Below are positions 25,001-36,312 of a DNA stretch of 64,000 nucleotides, one piece after another. Origin of the DNA: Apricaphanius iberus (lineage: Eukaryota; Chordata; Actinopteri; Cyprinodontiformes; Aphaniidae); the NCBI GenBank assembly GCA_028564705.1, contig JAPXFQ010002904.1:1612001-1676000 (forward strand). Direction: 5' to 3'. How positions within the stretch are numbered: position 1 is the stretch's first letter; the number at the start of each line of letters is the position of its first letter. The position numbers were made by a program, and so were the translations under genes. The notes beneath the pieces were generated by a model. That model was not told the origin of the DNA. It did not search any database and saw only the letters and a program-made list of their open reading frames with translations.

Positions 25001-27234
25001 CTGGATGATTCTCCTTTTACATACTTTCTCCCATCCACTCTCTTTCCCCTAGTTAGTACATTCCAGTTTCAAACAAGTGAGGAATTATAGAACAACCCTT
25101 TATTGTCCCAAAACACTTTCAAAAATTATGGTTGACTTAATACATAGATTACCAGGGTTATTTTCAGGAAGGGGGCACAGTTTGTCAGATGATCCCATCC
25201 ATCCATTTTCTGAACCGCTTAGTCCTCCAGGGGTCGCGAGGGGGCTGGTGCCTATCTCCAGCTGTCACGATAGAGGACAAACAATCATGCATGCACACAC
25301 TCACACCTAAGGACAATTTAGAGTGATCAATTAACCAGACAGTCATGTTTTTGGACTGTGGGAGGAAGCCGGAGTACCCGGAGGGAACCCACGCATGCAT
25401 GGGGAGAACATGCAAACTCCATGCAGAAAGGCCCTTGGCCGGGATACGAACCCACGACCTTCTTGCTTTCTTCCAATTCATGGAAGCTGAAAATGTCCCA
25501 GTTCTTGCATGACCAGCATACTCACCGGACATGTCACCCATTGAGCATTTTTGGGATGTGCTTGACCGGCGTATAAGACAGCGTGTACCAGTTCCCACTA
25601 ATATTCAACAAATTCGCACAGCCATATAAGAGGAGTGGACCAACATTCCACAGGCCACAATTGACAATCTGATAAACTCTATGCGAAGATGTGTTGCACT
25701 GCATGAGGCAAATGGTGGTCACACCAGATACTGACTGGTCCCCAGAGTCCCCAGACCCCGAATAAAGCAAAAAACTGCAAATCCCCGGGTGGCCTTTTAT
25801 TGTGGGCAGTATAAGGTACACCTGTGCACTAATCATGATGTCAGATCAGCATCTTGATGTGGCACACCAGTGAGGTGGGATGGATTATCAGCAAAGCAGA
25901 AGTGCTCACTATCACACATTTAGACTGATTTGTGAGCAATGTTTGAGAGAAATGGTAATATTGTGTATCTGGAATGAATTTTAGATCTTTAAGTCCATCT
26001 CAGGAAAAATGGGAGCAGAAACAAAGGTGTTGCGTTTATATTTTTTGTTGAGTGTAGTTACAAACCATAAACTTATCATTCTTTGTCCATAATAGGATTT
26101 TTAAGCAATACTGAACAAAATGTAACACTTTAACTGTCTCTTTGTGCCCCGCTTAACGTAAATCTTTTTTTCTGCCCTTAAATCCAAACTAAAGAGGGGG
26201 TGTAGAGAATACGGTCCCTCTGAGTCCAGGAAAGTTAAAACTACTAACGCCTACTTATTCAAACTTTTGAGATTCATTCAATCTTAATAATTATGCACTG
26301 TTCAGATAGAGATGTGGTACTTCTTTACGTTTCATTGAAGACAGCATTCTTGACCATTTAAGTATTTTTTTTCATAGATTAGATGGTAAATTTAAAGACT
26401 TCTTAACCACCGCTTTTCACAGACTCATCAGTGTTTAAATAATATTGTTTTATGTACGGAGTCACACTTCTCAAGTCTCTTGGGGTGTATCAGGTACATT
26501 TATATATCTATATTTTTTAGCCTTTTCCAATATTAAAATGTACCACTTCCTCTTACAGGAAGTTCCTCAGGTCTACTTGGGGCTGGACCTGCATCCTTAC
26601 AGGCTCCTTCATCGTCGTCCTCTCCTTCTCAGCCCGCCCCTCCATCTCCCTCGCCCTGCGCCACCTCTCTCGGATCGGGCTCGCGGGTCTGCTATGGTGG
26701 GGCTGTCGGCGCCTTCTAACCCTGCTGGAGGATGCGTCCGGAGCCTGTTACGAACCCCTGCCCCCCGTCCAGGACACCCAGAGCTCCGCCACCCCGGCGC
26801 AGCCTCTGCTGCTCTTGCACGAGGACCAGACCAAGGCGTCGTGCCTCAAAGCAGACATGATGTGGCGAGGTTACGAAGTTTCGCAGGAAACGCTCATCCT
26901 CTGCCTGTGCTGCCTGCTGCTTGTGGAGGAACTGTCCGTCTTCAGCCGTTACCTGGCGCAGTAGAAGCGTCTCCATAGGTCTCCTAGTGCACCATTGAGA
27001 GTCCTCTTTCTCCTCTGTGTAGTTTTGCTCTTTATTTGGATTGTCTTGCTTCTGTTTTTGCTGGCTTACTTCCCTGCGTGGCCCTCTCAGCAGCTAGGAG
27101 GAGCTCTGGGCTACCTGGGGTGGAGGGGCCTCTATCAGGGATGGTACCGGCTACCGTCCAGTCAGGGCTCGCCAGGTTTGCCGGGAGAGGGCCTTTTTTC
27201 ACCAGCGCAGACTCCAATAAACACTCCTCAGTAG
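22023..27234 (+). CDS. fitm1: FIT1-like fat-storage-inducing transmembrane protein, in-frame TAG in last exon
   Basis: Exon 1 is 22023-22309 and exon 2 starts at 26559. The frame is open to a TAG at 26962-26964 (230 aa). It then continues in the same frame with recognisable FIT1 C-terminal sequence to a TAG at 27232-27234 (320 codons excluding the final stop; human FITM1 about 292). Recognised blocks are [41 protein letters not shown] and SQGSPG...GLF. Several membrane segments are evident. FIT proteins sit in the ER membrane and promote lipid droplet formation; FIT2 is a lipid diphosphatase. Oddities: the in-frame stop, and the loss of both family catalytic histidines (human SSHTF is SQETL here; human YFHQ is YFPA). 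22023 is the first ATG in frame. It lies between dcaf11 and psme1 as expected from human synteny. It could be a non-enzymatic paralog or an inactivating gene. Confidence 0.85.
23285..24985 (+). pseudogene. L2-like LINE fragment interrupted by a foldback transposon
   Basis: Reading across the insertion gives [17 protein letters not shown], then [15 protein letters not shown] and [15 protein letters not shown]. These are core reverse-transcriptase motifs of the L2/jockey-like type. Further RT C-terminal sequence follows to about 24780, then the 3' tail with AAAGCACCTTGAATTGCC and TTGCC units. The element is 5'-truncated and broken by stops and by the 571-bp insertion at 23357-23927. It lies in the fitm1 intron. 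Confidence 0.8.
23357..23927. mobile_element. 571-bp near-palindromic foldback DNA transposon, TSD CCCATT
   Basis: The left end begins TATGGGGCGCCAAGTG and the right end is its exact inverse. The two arms are almost identical for about 200 bp or more, with a centre made of short AAATCTAAATGTT-type repeats. A 6-bp direct repeat, CCCATT, flanks it at 23351-23356 and 23928-23933. Removing the element plus one CCCATT restores the reading frame of the surrounding L2 reverse transcriptase. There is no coding capacity, so it is non-autonomous. A 6-bp duplication with TA-starting termini is reminiscent of the IS3EU group; that assignment is from memory and unproven. Confidence 0.92.
25190..25465 (-). 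repeat. SINE-like dispersed repeat (same family as 37459-37797)
   Basis: Contains ATCCATCCATTTTCTGAACC, CTGTGGGAGGAAGCCGGAGT and GAGAACATGCAAACTCCATG. These are blocks of a very common fish repeat, in reverse orientation relative to the copy at 37459. The B-box-like end lies near 25440-25462. It directly abuts the Tc1-like fragment to its right. Confidence 0.75.
25466..26058 (+). mobile_element. Tc1-like transposon 3' part, degenerate transposase
   Basis: The translation reads [20 protein letters not shown], then [24 protein letters not shown] and [12 protein letters not shown], with an internal stop. This is the C-terminal DDE region of a Tc1 transposase (the SPDxSPIEHxWD block). The element ends in GTTGCGTTTATATTTTTTGTTGAGTGTA, a family-typical terminus. 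The 5' half is missing, so it is inactive. Confidence 0.85.
27216..27221 (+). terminator. fitm1: fitm1 candidate poly(A) signal overlapping the C-terminal codons
   Basis: AATAAA lies 10 bp before the distal fitm1 stop codon (27232-27234), so the 3' UTR would be extremely short. If translation ends at 26962 instead, this hexamer lies in an ordinary 3' UTR. Confidence 0.45.
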
Positions 27235-27266
27235 CAAAACAAGAACTGTTACAAGAACCATGTTGC

Positions 27267-27272
27267 TTTATT
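27267..27272 (-). terminator. psme1: psme1 candidate poly(A) signal
   Basis: TTTATT on the plus strand is AATAAA on the minus strand, 156 bp past the psme1 stop. It is only about 35 bp from the fitm1 stop, so the two convergent transcripts may overlap at their 3' ends. Confidence 0.5.
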
Positions 27273-27427
27273 TTTGTAATCTGAAACAAAAGGCAAACAG
27301 CACTGCGAGAGATCAAGATCATTTCTACCAGGGCATGTGTTTTGGAATTGGATCAGTGTTATACAAGAGTAGCAGTAGCTGGTTTAAAAAGAAAAAAAAA
27401 AAAATGGGGAAAAAAAAAAAGCCCGTC

Positions 27428-30400
27428 TTAGTAGATGAGAGCTTTCCCGTCTCCTCTGGGCTTCTTAATCTTGTCATAGTTCTTGTTAATGATGTCAAAC
27501 AGCACCGCCTGGGGAGGGAGAGAGAAACAAGTCAGCAGGATGAAATGATTACGAGGAAGACTTGTGACCGGCTGAGCTGCCTTCATCTCCGACAGTCCCT
27601 TTAATCACAAGCTTCTTCATCGCCGGCATCAAACTCAGGAGGACAATGACCAAAGGGGACGAGAAGCACGGGTTAATGGGCAGGATGTGGAGAGCTAATC
27701 AACTTAACACAAGTGAAGCAATTAGTTGAATTGCCTTTCCTATTAACAACGAATGGATACCACTTAACCACCGTCCTGCTGCTTGGACACAGCTGGAATC
27801 AGATGCATATTGGATTTCTGATTCACAGCAGATGGTCTGTCCCCTTTTAATACAACATCCACTCATCCTTATTAATCAGCCTAACAGCAGGCGGCGTGGT
27901 GTCTCTTACATATGTGTTGCGGATGTCCAGGACCACAAGACGAAGCTCTCTGTACTGGTACTGGTCCAGTTCGTGAACCAGCTGTCTGTAGTCTCCCTGC
28001 AGCAGAAAGGAGGAGAGATTACAAGCTAGAAAAAGGGACACATGGGGCAGTTCTGAATGTGAGTGGCTGGCGATGTTAAACAGATTCAGCAAGATTCACA
28101 CCAATGTTCAGATCCTTTCATCTTTTTTCGTATTTCGAAAAACTACAAACTTTAATGGTTTTTATGCGACAGACCAACATGAAGTAGCACAACATTCTGA
28201 AATGGATAGCAATTCTTAGTTTTATTTGTTTAAAAAAAACACCATTAAAATCTGTTAAGTGTGTAATTCATGTGTATTTCTTTTGGGATGTGTCTCCACC
28301 AGTTTTGCAAATCTAGAGACTTGAATGTTCTCCTCGGTCTTCTAGCAAAATACCTCCAGCTCAGTCAGACTGGATGGGGAGCACATGTGAACATAAATTT
28401 GCAATTTCTGCCACCAGTTCTAAACTGGATTTAGCTCTGGGCTTTGACTAGGCCATTTCACAACATCATAATAATGGAATAATCTAAACCAGTGGTCCCC
28501 AAACTTTCCAGTCTCGGACCAACAAAATGAAAATTTAACAGGCCCGTGACCCCAACTCTTGTTGGAACATACAAGCAGTCACTTAAAAAGTAGTACAATG
28601 GCAACATAACCAACATCAACAGCCAATATATTGAGCAACAGATGTTGCTTTCATCAATTCAAATCCTGTTTTTCCATCTTTTATTCAGTTTATAGAATGC
28701 AGATGCTTGAACATTGACATTTCCGGTATTGACATTTTTTCCTCGAGAGCATCTCACTTGTATGTTTGTGACCCCATCTTAGGTAACCGCTGAACTAAAC
28801 CAATATTGTAGCTCTGGCTGTTAGTTTAGAGTCACTGTGCTGCTGGAAGGCGAGGCTTGCCCCCAATCATGTCAGTAAGATGCAGCTACCAACATGTTTC
28901 ATGGTGGAGTATTTCTTTTTACAGTAGCTTTCTGCCACACGTAATATTTTGTATAAAGGACAAGTTTCTGGTCTCATCTGGCCGGAGCTTCTTCAACGTT
29001 TACAGAGTCCCCTACACAGTTTCCTCTTTCTACTACTCCATTAAGAGCAGATCTGTGTACATGGCTGATGGCTCTAACTGAGGACTTCACAGACCAACTT
29101 AACTTCTACAAAGATTAAATTGCACAAAGCTGGATTAGGCAAGTTTTAAAAGTAGGTCGTTGCACTGGGATTTATTTAGCAGTATCAGAGTATGGGATGG
29201 ATAAACAGGAAATGCGTGCCACACTTTTCAGATTTTAAAAAATGTTTTAAACCAGGCATTAGTTTTAATCACATAAGTCCAAATATGAACACATTAAGGT
29301 TTCTAGTCGATTAACATCACGGATACTGACCACATGGGGTGTTTTGGAGGCCTTGGCTACGGCGTCCCCTCTCTCACTGTAATACCTGACAACGAAGAAG
29401 AGAACAGTTTCACACCAAAAGGCTACCAGCATCAACATGTCAACATTTACCTGTAGAACCAAATAACAAAGGTAAGAGTATAAGATCTAAGGTGACAATC
29501 TAAGAGTTTCAGTGAAAAAAGCGTTCTTCCCAGACTGCTTGGCTGAAACATTGCATGTTGATAAACTGTTTTTTCTTGTCAAAGATTATTTATGATTTTC
29601 TCCATTCAAAATCTATTACATATTGCTTTCACACTAATATGTTACAAATAAAGAACAAACCTTCACACTGAGAAAAAAATTCCAAATCTACAGTTTTTAC
29701 CTCCACCATGGAGGTTATGTGTTTGCCAGGGTTGGTTGGTTTGTTTGTTAGCAACATAACTCAAAGAGTTACAGATTATGATGAAAGCTTCTAGAAATAC
29801 CTGCAGGTGGACCAGTAAAAAGTGATCCAGTTAACTGGCAGAGGTCTGCGCTCTACAAATGCTTTTCTAATTTTGGATTGTGACAAACTTCTCAAGGTCT
29901 GCATGGCCATAAAAGACAAACAGTGGGTTGACCCAAGGGTCAAATTTATAGAATATTTTCCATATTTGACTGTTTTTTTTAGAATGGTGACAGAAAAGTC
30001 TGAAGGCTCTCCGTCATTTTTACAGATTATTTTTCACCTCTGGCCACTTGGTTCAAATCTACAGATAATTTCAACTTTAAGCACAGTCAGTCCAGGTAAA
30101 TAAATAAAAGATTTACAGACATTAAATTCAAGGCATCTTGCTGACAGGGAGCTGACAGCACATTGAAAAGTTACTGAGGCTCTGGAGTGCAACTGCTCCG
30201 GTGCAGCTGGTTAGACGCACTCCAAAGGGCCCAATGTGTTCCAAACACCGGCGCCTGCTGCTGCTTTCCTCCTGCTGAGGATTCACAAAACTGTTTCTTC
30301 AACAAGTCTTTTCGACTTCTCATCATTGGATTGGAGCAATTTTCTCATTTTTTAAAACACTGGTTGAAGTGGTGCTTAATTCAGTCTCCAGTGAGGCAGC

Positions 30401-33400
30401 GGTGTTCAAATTTAGCCTCCAGAACATCTAAACATCATGAAAAGTAATCAGCCTAAGGCGAAAATCCAAAATCATCACAATAACCTCTGCAGCAATCCCA
30501 CTATTTGATTACACAGAAATGGGGGCACATTTCGGTTGCATTTTGAGGAGGAACCACAGTAGATATGCGTATTTTAAATGCAATTGTTTAATTTCATATT
30601 CGTATATAGTTCTCTGTTCAGCTTGTTTGGAATGAAAATTATATAAAATGCTTAAAAATAAATGGTAGTAACTCGGACGATTGCTGGAGATAGGCAACCC
30701 TCCAGATAGGAATTAAAATTTGACAGCGCGAGCTTTAGATGTGACAGAATGGTTGTTTATTTTTTGTTTTTTTTAAACAGACAGCTTCCCGTTCCTGTTT
30801 GTAGCTCCTGTGTTATTAGTATGAAGGTATTCTTCTACAAGATCAAAATAGGGATGCACCGATACCTTTCTTATGTACTGAATCGGGATCGGTTCAAGTA
30901 AACCGATACTATGAACTTAGGGGTGGGCGAAATGGCAAAAATAGAATCTCATGATTTTTCAACTATATTATCACGATTTCGATTTTATCACGATTTTATT
31001 AAATGATGACCAAGAAAACTAAAATCACACCAAAAGAAAAGAAACATTAAATAAATAAATTCATTCCAATTAGGGCACAGGGCTAAAGTAATTATATGGC
31101 TATCTCACACCACCAGAGATGATAGAAATGCACTGAAAGTTCAGAATGAATTTTATATCTATATATATATAAGCAAACATGAACTTACTTTAGTTTAAAA
31201 ATATGATATTGACCAAATAGAATAAAATATAAACTCTTAAAATAAAAGACTAACATGCCGATGCAAATATAGTACAAGATTTATTGTGCAATCTATAATA
31301 CAACGATCTATCCTCATACAACGGGGTAAATGCAGCTTTAACTGGTTCAAATGTTTTTTTGCAGAATCCTGATGTTTTTTTTGTTTTTTTCTATCCTTGG
31401 GCTGGACAGTGGATATGAAAAAGGACAGTTGTTGTGGTTGTGCTTCTGATAATAAGAACTAACAGTAGTTGTGAGTGCTAAAGTTGCCTTGATTTCTTTT
31501 TTACTATGATTGGTGCGTACTCCTATCTTCTCTGGTTTCCTTGTGGCTGTTTTGTTCCTTTTGCCATTTGTTCCTTTACACTACCTTTTACCATTGTATT
31601 CCTTTTGTTATATTTTCCTTTGTCCGTTTTGTGTATTATGTTTTGGGGTGGGTGCTCATAAGCTTTTGCTTCTGCCCACTCCTTTTGAGCAGAATGAACA
31701 CTGCTCAAATAAATAAATAAATAAATAGAAATAAACAGGCACACATAAAGCTGCCTAATGCAAACAAAAGGTAGAGTGTAGTATAAGCAGTTCTAATTAT
31801 TTTTCCATCCATCCAAACATATTCTTAATATTCCCTGCAGCTCTCTGTGCATTCAGCATACATGCATGTTATGGCTGTGTTTTTTTTTTTTTGGGGGGGG
31901 GGAGCTGGACAACTGGGACGGAGTTTTATAATTATTTTTTATAGCTTTTGCTGAATTAAGAAGAACTCTGAAGAAGCACGAGCCTCCGCTGCTGCTGTTT
32001 GGTATAGATAAGTGATTTAGATCAAGTGATTTAAAAAGTTTAAGGTCTTGCGATAACCTGCCTTGATGCACTCCGTGCAAACTTTGAAAATGATGTTTGT
32101 TTGCTCTTTGTCGTCTGGTAGAAAACCAAACCAGTTCCATACAATGGATGAGGACTTTCTCTTCTAAACAAAATCCTCATTTACACAGTCAGTCGCGGCA
32201 ACGCCATGCTTGTTTACAGGTTGTACACACGCAAAGGGGGAGGAGAGGGGAGGGGGGTAATTCGCTTAGAGCAGAGAGAGAGCGGAGGCTTTTCTTCGCA
32301 CACAGAGGGAAAAAAATACAGCAGCAGAACTGTGAATCGGGGTAAAACGATCTCTCAAAAATGACAGATCGTCAGACGTGTAGATCGCTTCACGGTCTTA
32401 AATCGTCATATCGCACGCCCCTATATGAACTAATACCTAAAATGTGTAAATTCTGCAATAATTTTACAGAATATTTTTATTTTTCACTTTAAGTTTTAAT
32501 TTTGTGGTCATTTTTAATCAATATGTTATTCTTTATCTATTTCACCATAATTTATCGTAACAAGCAGAGCAAGCTCAATTTATTTAACTGCTATTATCAA
32601 CTTGTTATCAATCAATTGTCAATCTATTTATTAAAAACGTATATTAACAAAAAGTTAAAATGGATAAGAATCAGTTGAAAACAGCTATTAATACTGAATG
32701 TAGTGGATATATAGGTTTAGTATAGTTCTACACTTAGGCCTATAGGTAGGTAGGGATGGGTACCGATATCTGGTCCGGTTCTGACATAAACAGTATTAAA
32801 CAGACCGAAAAGCAACGCACATTTTCGTGCTCGATTTAGATTTTTTTTTTTTTTGAGAGAGATCAAGCACTATTAATTCTGGGCATCAGCCAAGAGCGAT
32901 GCCCTATATCACCAGAAAAGGTAAGCATGGTTCTCTTTTTGCAAAAACCCCCCAAAACAGCTCAAATTTAGGTCTGTCTTAACACAGGTCGATTAATTCG
33001 CTGAATTAACTCCATTTTTTATTAATGCACACACAGAACACCGCCCTGTTTATAATTCAGCCTAACCCACATCAGCTCTCTTTCCGAACCAGCCCAACTG
33101 CGGATTCTTGTGCAGTTTTTTTTTGGTCATATTTAGGAATAGTGATTAATTCACAGTCTGTTATTAATTAGACCAAGTTTTTTAATCGTTTGACAGCCTT
33201 CCTAAAAATAAAAAAACAAGAGGGTTTTTGAATGAAGTTTGTATGTTTTCCATTCTTTAAGCACCATTATGAGCACAGTTTAAGCACTGACACCATTTCA
33301 AAAATACTGGTTTGGCAACGGTATTGGATAAAACCTAAACGATACCCATCCCTATAGGTAGGTAGTATATTTATTATAGTTTTTATTCTAGGCTGATATC

Positions 33401-36050
33401 TATTCTACTATAATTTTGTTTGTTTTTTAATTGAAAAAGATTATATTGCATATCAAAATAAAATGGCAGTAAATGAACATAACACACTATAACAATGAAT
33501 AATTCTAGCAGCAGTAGGCAACAGTGGATGTTGCAGTGGGACGTAACGCAGGAATATTTACAGATTAGCGACCCATTTTCAGTTTTTAATTGAAGAGAAT
33601 ATTAAAAATATTACCCAAAAAATTGCAGGCTGGGAAGCCGATTTAACCAATAATGCTACCTGACACACTATTGGCTTTTGTTTGAAAAGCAGCCAATCGA
33701 GGAACAGTATTTATTTTGCTTGGAACTGATTGGCCGAGCACATCTTTGTTTTAAATGTTTGGGTAAAGATCATGAAACTGTCATTTGAACATTTCCTTCA
33801 CATTTCTACCAATAAAATGCCAGACCTAAAGAGTGCTTTTAAAACAAATCTAAAAAGGAATCAGAGATGCTACTGGACACACACCACCTGAGAGCTCTTG
33901 TTGTGTCGCCTTGCATCTGTTGAGGTAAAATACAATTGCAAGGACCAGAGGAGAAATGGTTACATCAGCCGCTTCTCATCTTTAGCCAAGAACCACCCCA
34001 CCGGTGCTTACTTTGAAATCTGAGTCTGGAATGCTTCGATCTTGGTGCGCGTGTTGGTCAGCAGCTCAAACACTTTCTCCTGTTGGCGAAATCGAACGGT
34101 GAAAGTTCACCTCATGATAATTTAAAGAAACCAACGTTACCCAACATGTTAAAGCTTTACTAGCGGATTGTTAGCAATCACTAACCTGTACCGCAACTCC
34201 AAAGTTGTTACCATCTTCGATCCGAGGAATCTGCAGCTGCACCCACATTGACACCTGACAGGAAGACAGTGACCCACTTATTTATTAAGCCACAGACAAA
34301 ATGGATGTTAAAAGACCTGCTAAACTGTCTCATCAAAAACCATCCATTAGGTATCAATTCATACTTCAACATCATTTCAAATCTAAAGCAGACTTGATGG
34401 CATTCATTACATGAGATTTGCATAAGGCAACATACTGTAACCATAAAGCAAAATATACTGTATTTATATCTAAATAATAAATATAGACTGACTGTGTTGA
34501 GCTTCTCCTTCAGAGTCTGGATCTCAGGTTTGACCTCATTCAAGAGACTCTCCACTCTCTCGTTGCTACAGATGGGACCACAAGGAGGCCCTAGAGGAGA
34601 CAGAATCACACATGCATTCTTTAGTGAAGCAGAATAAGAAATGTTTCAAACGTGGATTTATCTTTATTTAACTCTCATCTCTTGATAATTACTATCACCC
34701 CCTTTGGAGTGCCTTGGAAAAGCACCCCTACCAATGCCTTTTTCTTACACTTCCTAGTTCTGCACTACTGCTTTGGCCTATCACATGATATTAGCATTAA
34801 ATACGTTTAGGTCTGTTGCTGCAATTTGAGAAAATGTGAAAAGGTTGATGAGTTGTGAACAATTTTTGCACTGTAATTAAAGTAGCTTCTCTTTGTCCTC
34901 TTATGTTCCCATTTACCTGAATCCTCCTCCTCCTTATCGCTGTCTTTGTCCTTCTTCCCCTCCTTCCCCTCCTTCGCCTCCTTCTGCAACACCAGAACAG
35001 AAAGCCTTTGGTAGAACTTGTTTTTTTTCTCCAGCTTTTTGAGCTCTAGAACAGCTTAGTCATGTGCATTTTTTTACATGTTTTTGGAAAATTAAATTAT
35101 CATATTCCAACTTATAAAATAATTTGGAAATATGTGACATGTAAAAACATAGAACACTGAGCTGCAGAGCTCAAATAATAAGCTCTGAATGAAAAAATAA
35201 AGTTAGGAGAAACTTTAACAAGGACGCAGTTAATTTGTATTTAATCCTGATCATTTTAACTACTTTAACCATATTTTGTAATCCTGACTGCCTCCATTGA
35301 GGGCAGGATTTACCTCCTCCTTCTTCTTGCGTTTGGCCTCCTCTTTGGCAGGATCTGGTATCGGGATGTCCAGCGGAGCCTTCAGGGATGCCAGGTCATC
35401 ACAGCTGAAAGATGTCTGACACACCAACAACAAAACTGTGATGTTTTTCCCCGACACAATTAATGCTTTCGGTTTCATGCTAAAAAGGAAGTTGTGATTT
35501 AAAAAAAAAAAAGGCTTTTATTAGTCAAGAAACGGCTTTAGGTCCTTGTACCTTCAAGAGCATCTGCAGCTGTTCAATCTTCTCTGGGAAAAATTTAGAG
35601 AGCAGCTGCTCAGCCTGTTGGAGACAATACACATCAATAAAAACAGAATCAGAGTCAAAATATGGAGAGAGAAAAATAAAATAAAAACTCACCTCCTTGG
35701 AGAGTTTTTGACAGAAGTCGTCCACCTGCAACAAAAATAACACTTTAGAGCTTTTAAAGTGGCAATCTTCCCTCTCCTCGGATCGTATTTCCCGACGCAA
35801 AGCCCGACACAGGCCCGCCAGGCCAACCTGAGCCTTCACCTGGCCTGACCTCTCAGCCCTAATGTCTGCCTGCTTACCACCACCGCCAGCATCGAGCTGC
35901 CCCCTCCCAGCCCACCTGTTCGCATCACCAACCCGCCGTCCAGGTGTTTTAAAGGGACAGCGGTGGTTGAAACGGCCCTGATTAACATTTCATGCTAACT
36001 GAGGAGCTCACCTGTTTCTTCGACTCGAGCTGAATACCAAGAGAAGCCAT
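27428..36050 (-). CDS. psme1: Proteasome activator subunit 1 (PA28-alpha, REG-alpha), 11 exons
   Basis: Minus-strand exons: 36050-36012, 35725-35693, 35614-35552, 35415-35314, 34983-34917, 34590-34493, 34254-34186, 34079-34012, 29385-29331, 27996-27910 and 27508-27428. Phases agree and the product is 253 aa (human PSME1 249). Recognised blocks are LKAPLDIPIPDP, a KEKE-type charged segment (exon 5), GPPCGP (which separates PSME1 from PSME2), QIPRIEDGNNFGVAVQEKVFEL, the activation-loop region GDYRQLVHELD, and the C-terminal IY. PA28 alpha/beta rings cap the 20S proteasome and favour MHC class I peptide production. The IEDGNNFG asparagine known to matter for activation is present. Exon 6 uses a GTCAGT donor, as does exon 9. 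Tail-to-tail with fitm1, whereas human PSME1 is co-directional, so a local inversion is likely. Confidence 0.96.
28095..29100 (-). mobile_element. Tc1/mariner-like remnant, split by a hAT element
   Basis: GCTCTGGCTGTTAGTTTAGA, CTGCTGGAAGGCGAG, ACATGTTTCATGGTGGAG and GGTCTCATCTGGCCGGAGCT are reverse-strand signatures of a fish Tc1-like family. It carries many substitutions and a 303-bp insertion at 28490-28792. It lies in psme1 intron 9. Confidence 0.7.
28490..28792. mobile_element. 303-bp hAT-type MITE nested in a Tc1 remnant
   Basis: The left end CAGTGGTCCCC and right end GGTAACCGCTG (reverse complement CAGCGGTTACC) are hAT-like inverted termini. An 8-bp duplication, ATCTAAAC at 28482-28489 and AACTAAAC at 28793-28800, flanks it with one mismatch. 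Non-coding. Confidence 0.75.
30918..32423. mobile_element. 1,506-bp non-autonomous hAT element, TSD TATGAACT
   Basis: The termini TAGGGGTGGGCG and CGCACGCCCCTA are imperfect inverted repeats. A perfect 8-bp duplication, TATGAACT, flanks it at 30910-30917 and 32424-32431. No transposase-like coding is visible inside. It sits in psme1 intron 8. Confidence 0.9.
31705..31728. repeat. (AAAT)n microsatellite
   Basis: About six AAAT/AATA units inside the hAT element. Confidence 0.85.
32751..33354. mobile_element. 604-bp non-autonomous hAT element, TSD TAGGTAGG
   Basis: The termini TAGGGATGGGTACCGAT and ACGATACCCATCCCTA are inverted. A perfect 8-bp duplication, TAGGTAGG, flanks it at 32743-32750 and 33355-33362. 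Non-coding. It lies in psme1 intron 8. Confidence 0.9.
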
Positions 36051-36291
36051 GTCCACTCTGCAGATGAAAACTTATTTTAATACACTTATAAAACTATGTT
36101 TAATGTCTGACAAAAGCGACGGAATATACGTTTGGTTTTTTTTACTGTGTAACTCGACGCCGTGCAGAACACAGAAAGCGCTCAGAATTACTCAGCATAA
36201 AGAGCGAAAATGAAAGTAGAATGCTGGGGTTTTTTTGGTGTGTGACAACGCCGTACTTTCTTCTTCCACTACACGGCGAGCAGTCGCTCGG

Positions 36292-36312
36292 TGCATTGTG
36301 GGGAGTGTAGTT
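36292..36312. promoter_or_regulatory. psme1: ZNF143/SBS-like site in the psme1 promoter
   Basis: The minus strand reads AACTACACTCCCCACAATGC, close to the ACTACAnnTCCCAnnnTGC-type ZNF143/THAP11 site. It lies about 240 bp upstream of the psme1 start codon. The region shows no TATA box. Confidence 0.5.

Larger units (their letters stand above)
30849..33900. mobile_element. Outer degenerate hAT-like sequence (left end only)
   Basis: TAGGGATGCACCGATACC at 30849 is a common fish hAT terminus. The sequence resumes after each of two nested hAT insertions. I could not find the matching right terminus, so the right boundary given here is only a guess. Confidence 0.35.

Noticed and set aside
26445..26978. 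A 177-aa plus-strand open frame overlapping fitm1 exon 2
   Set aside because: Wrong frame relative to the FIT1 homology. GC-rich coding sequence leaves its shadow frames open.
26961..26987. A 27-nt GT...AG stretch that would remove the fitm1 in-frame stop and read LAH-APLRV, similar to human LAH...APLRL
   Set aside because: It is a multiple of three and tempting, but far below the length that vertebrate spliceosomes handle. I treat the TAG as genuine unless cDNA shows otherwise.
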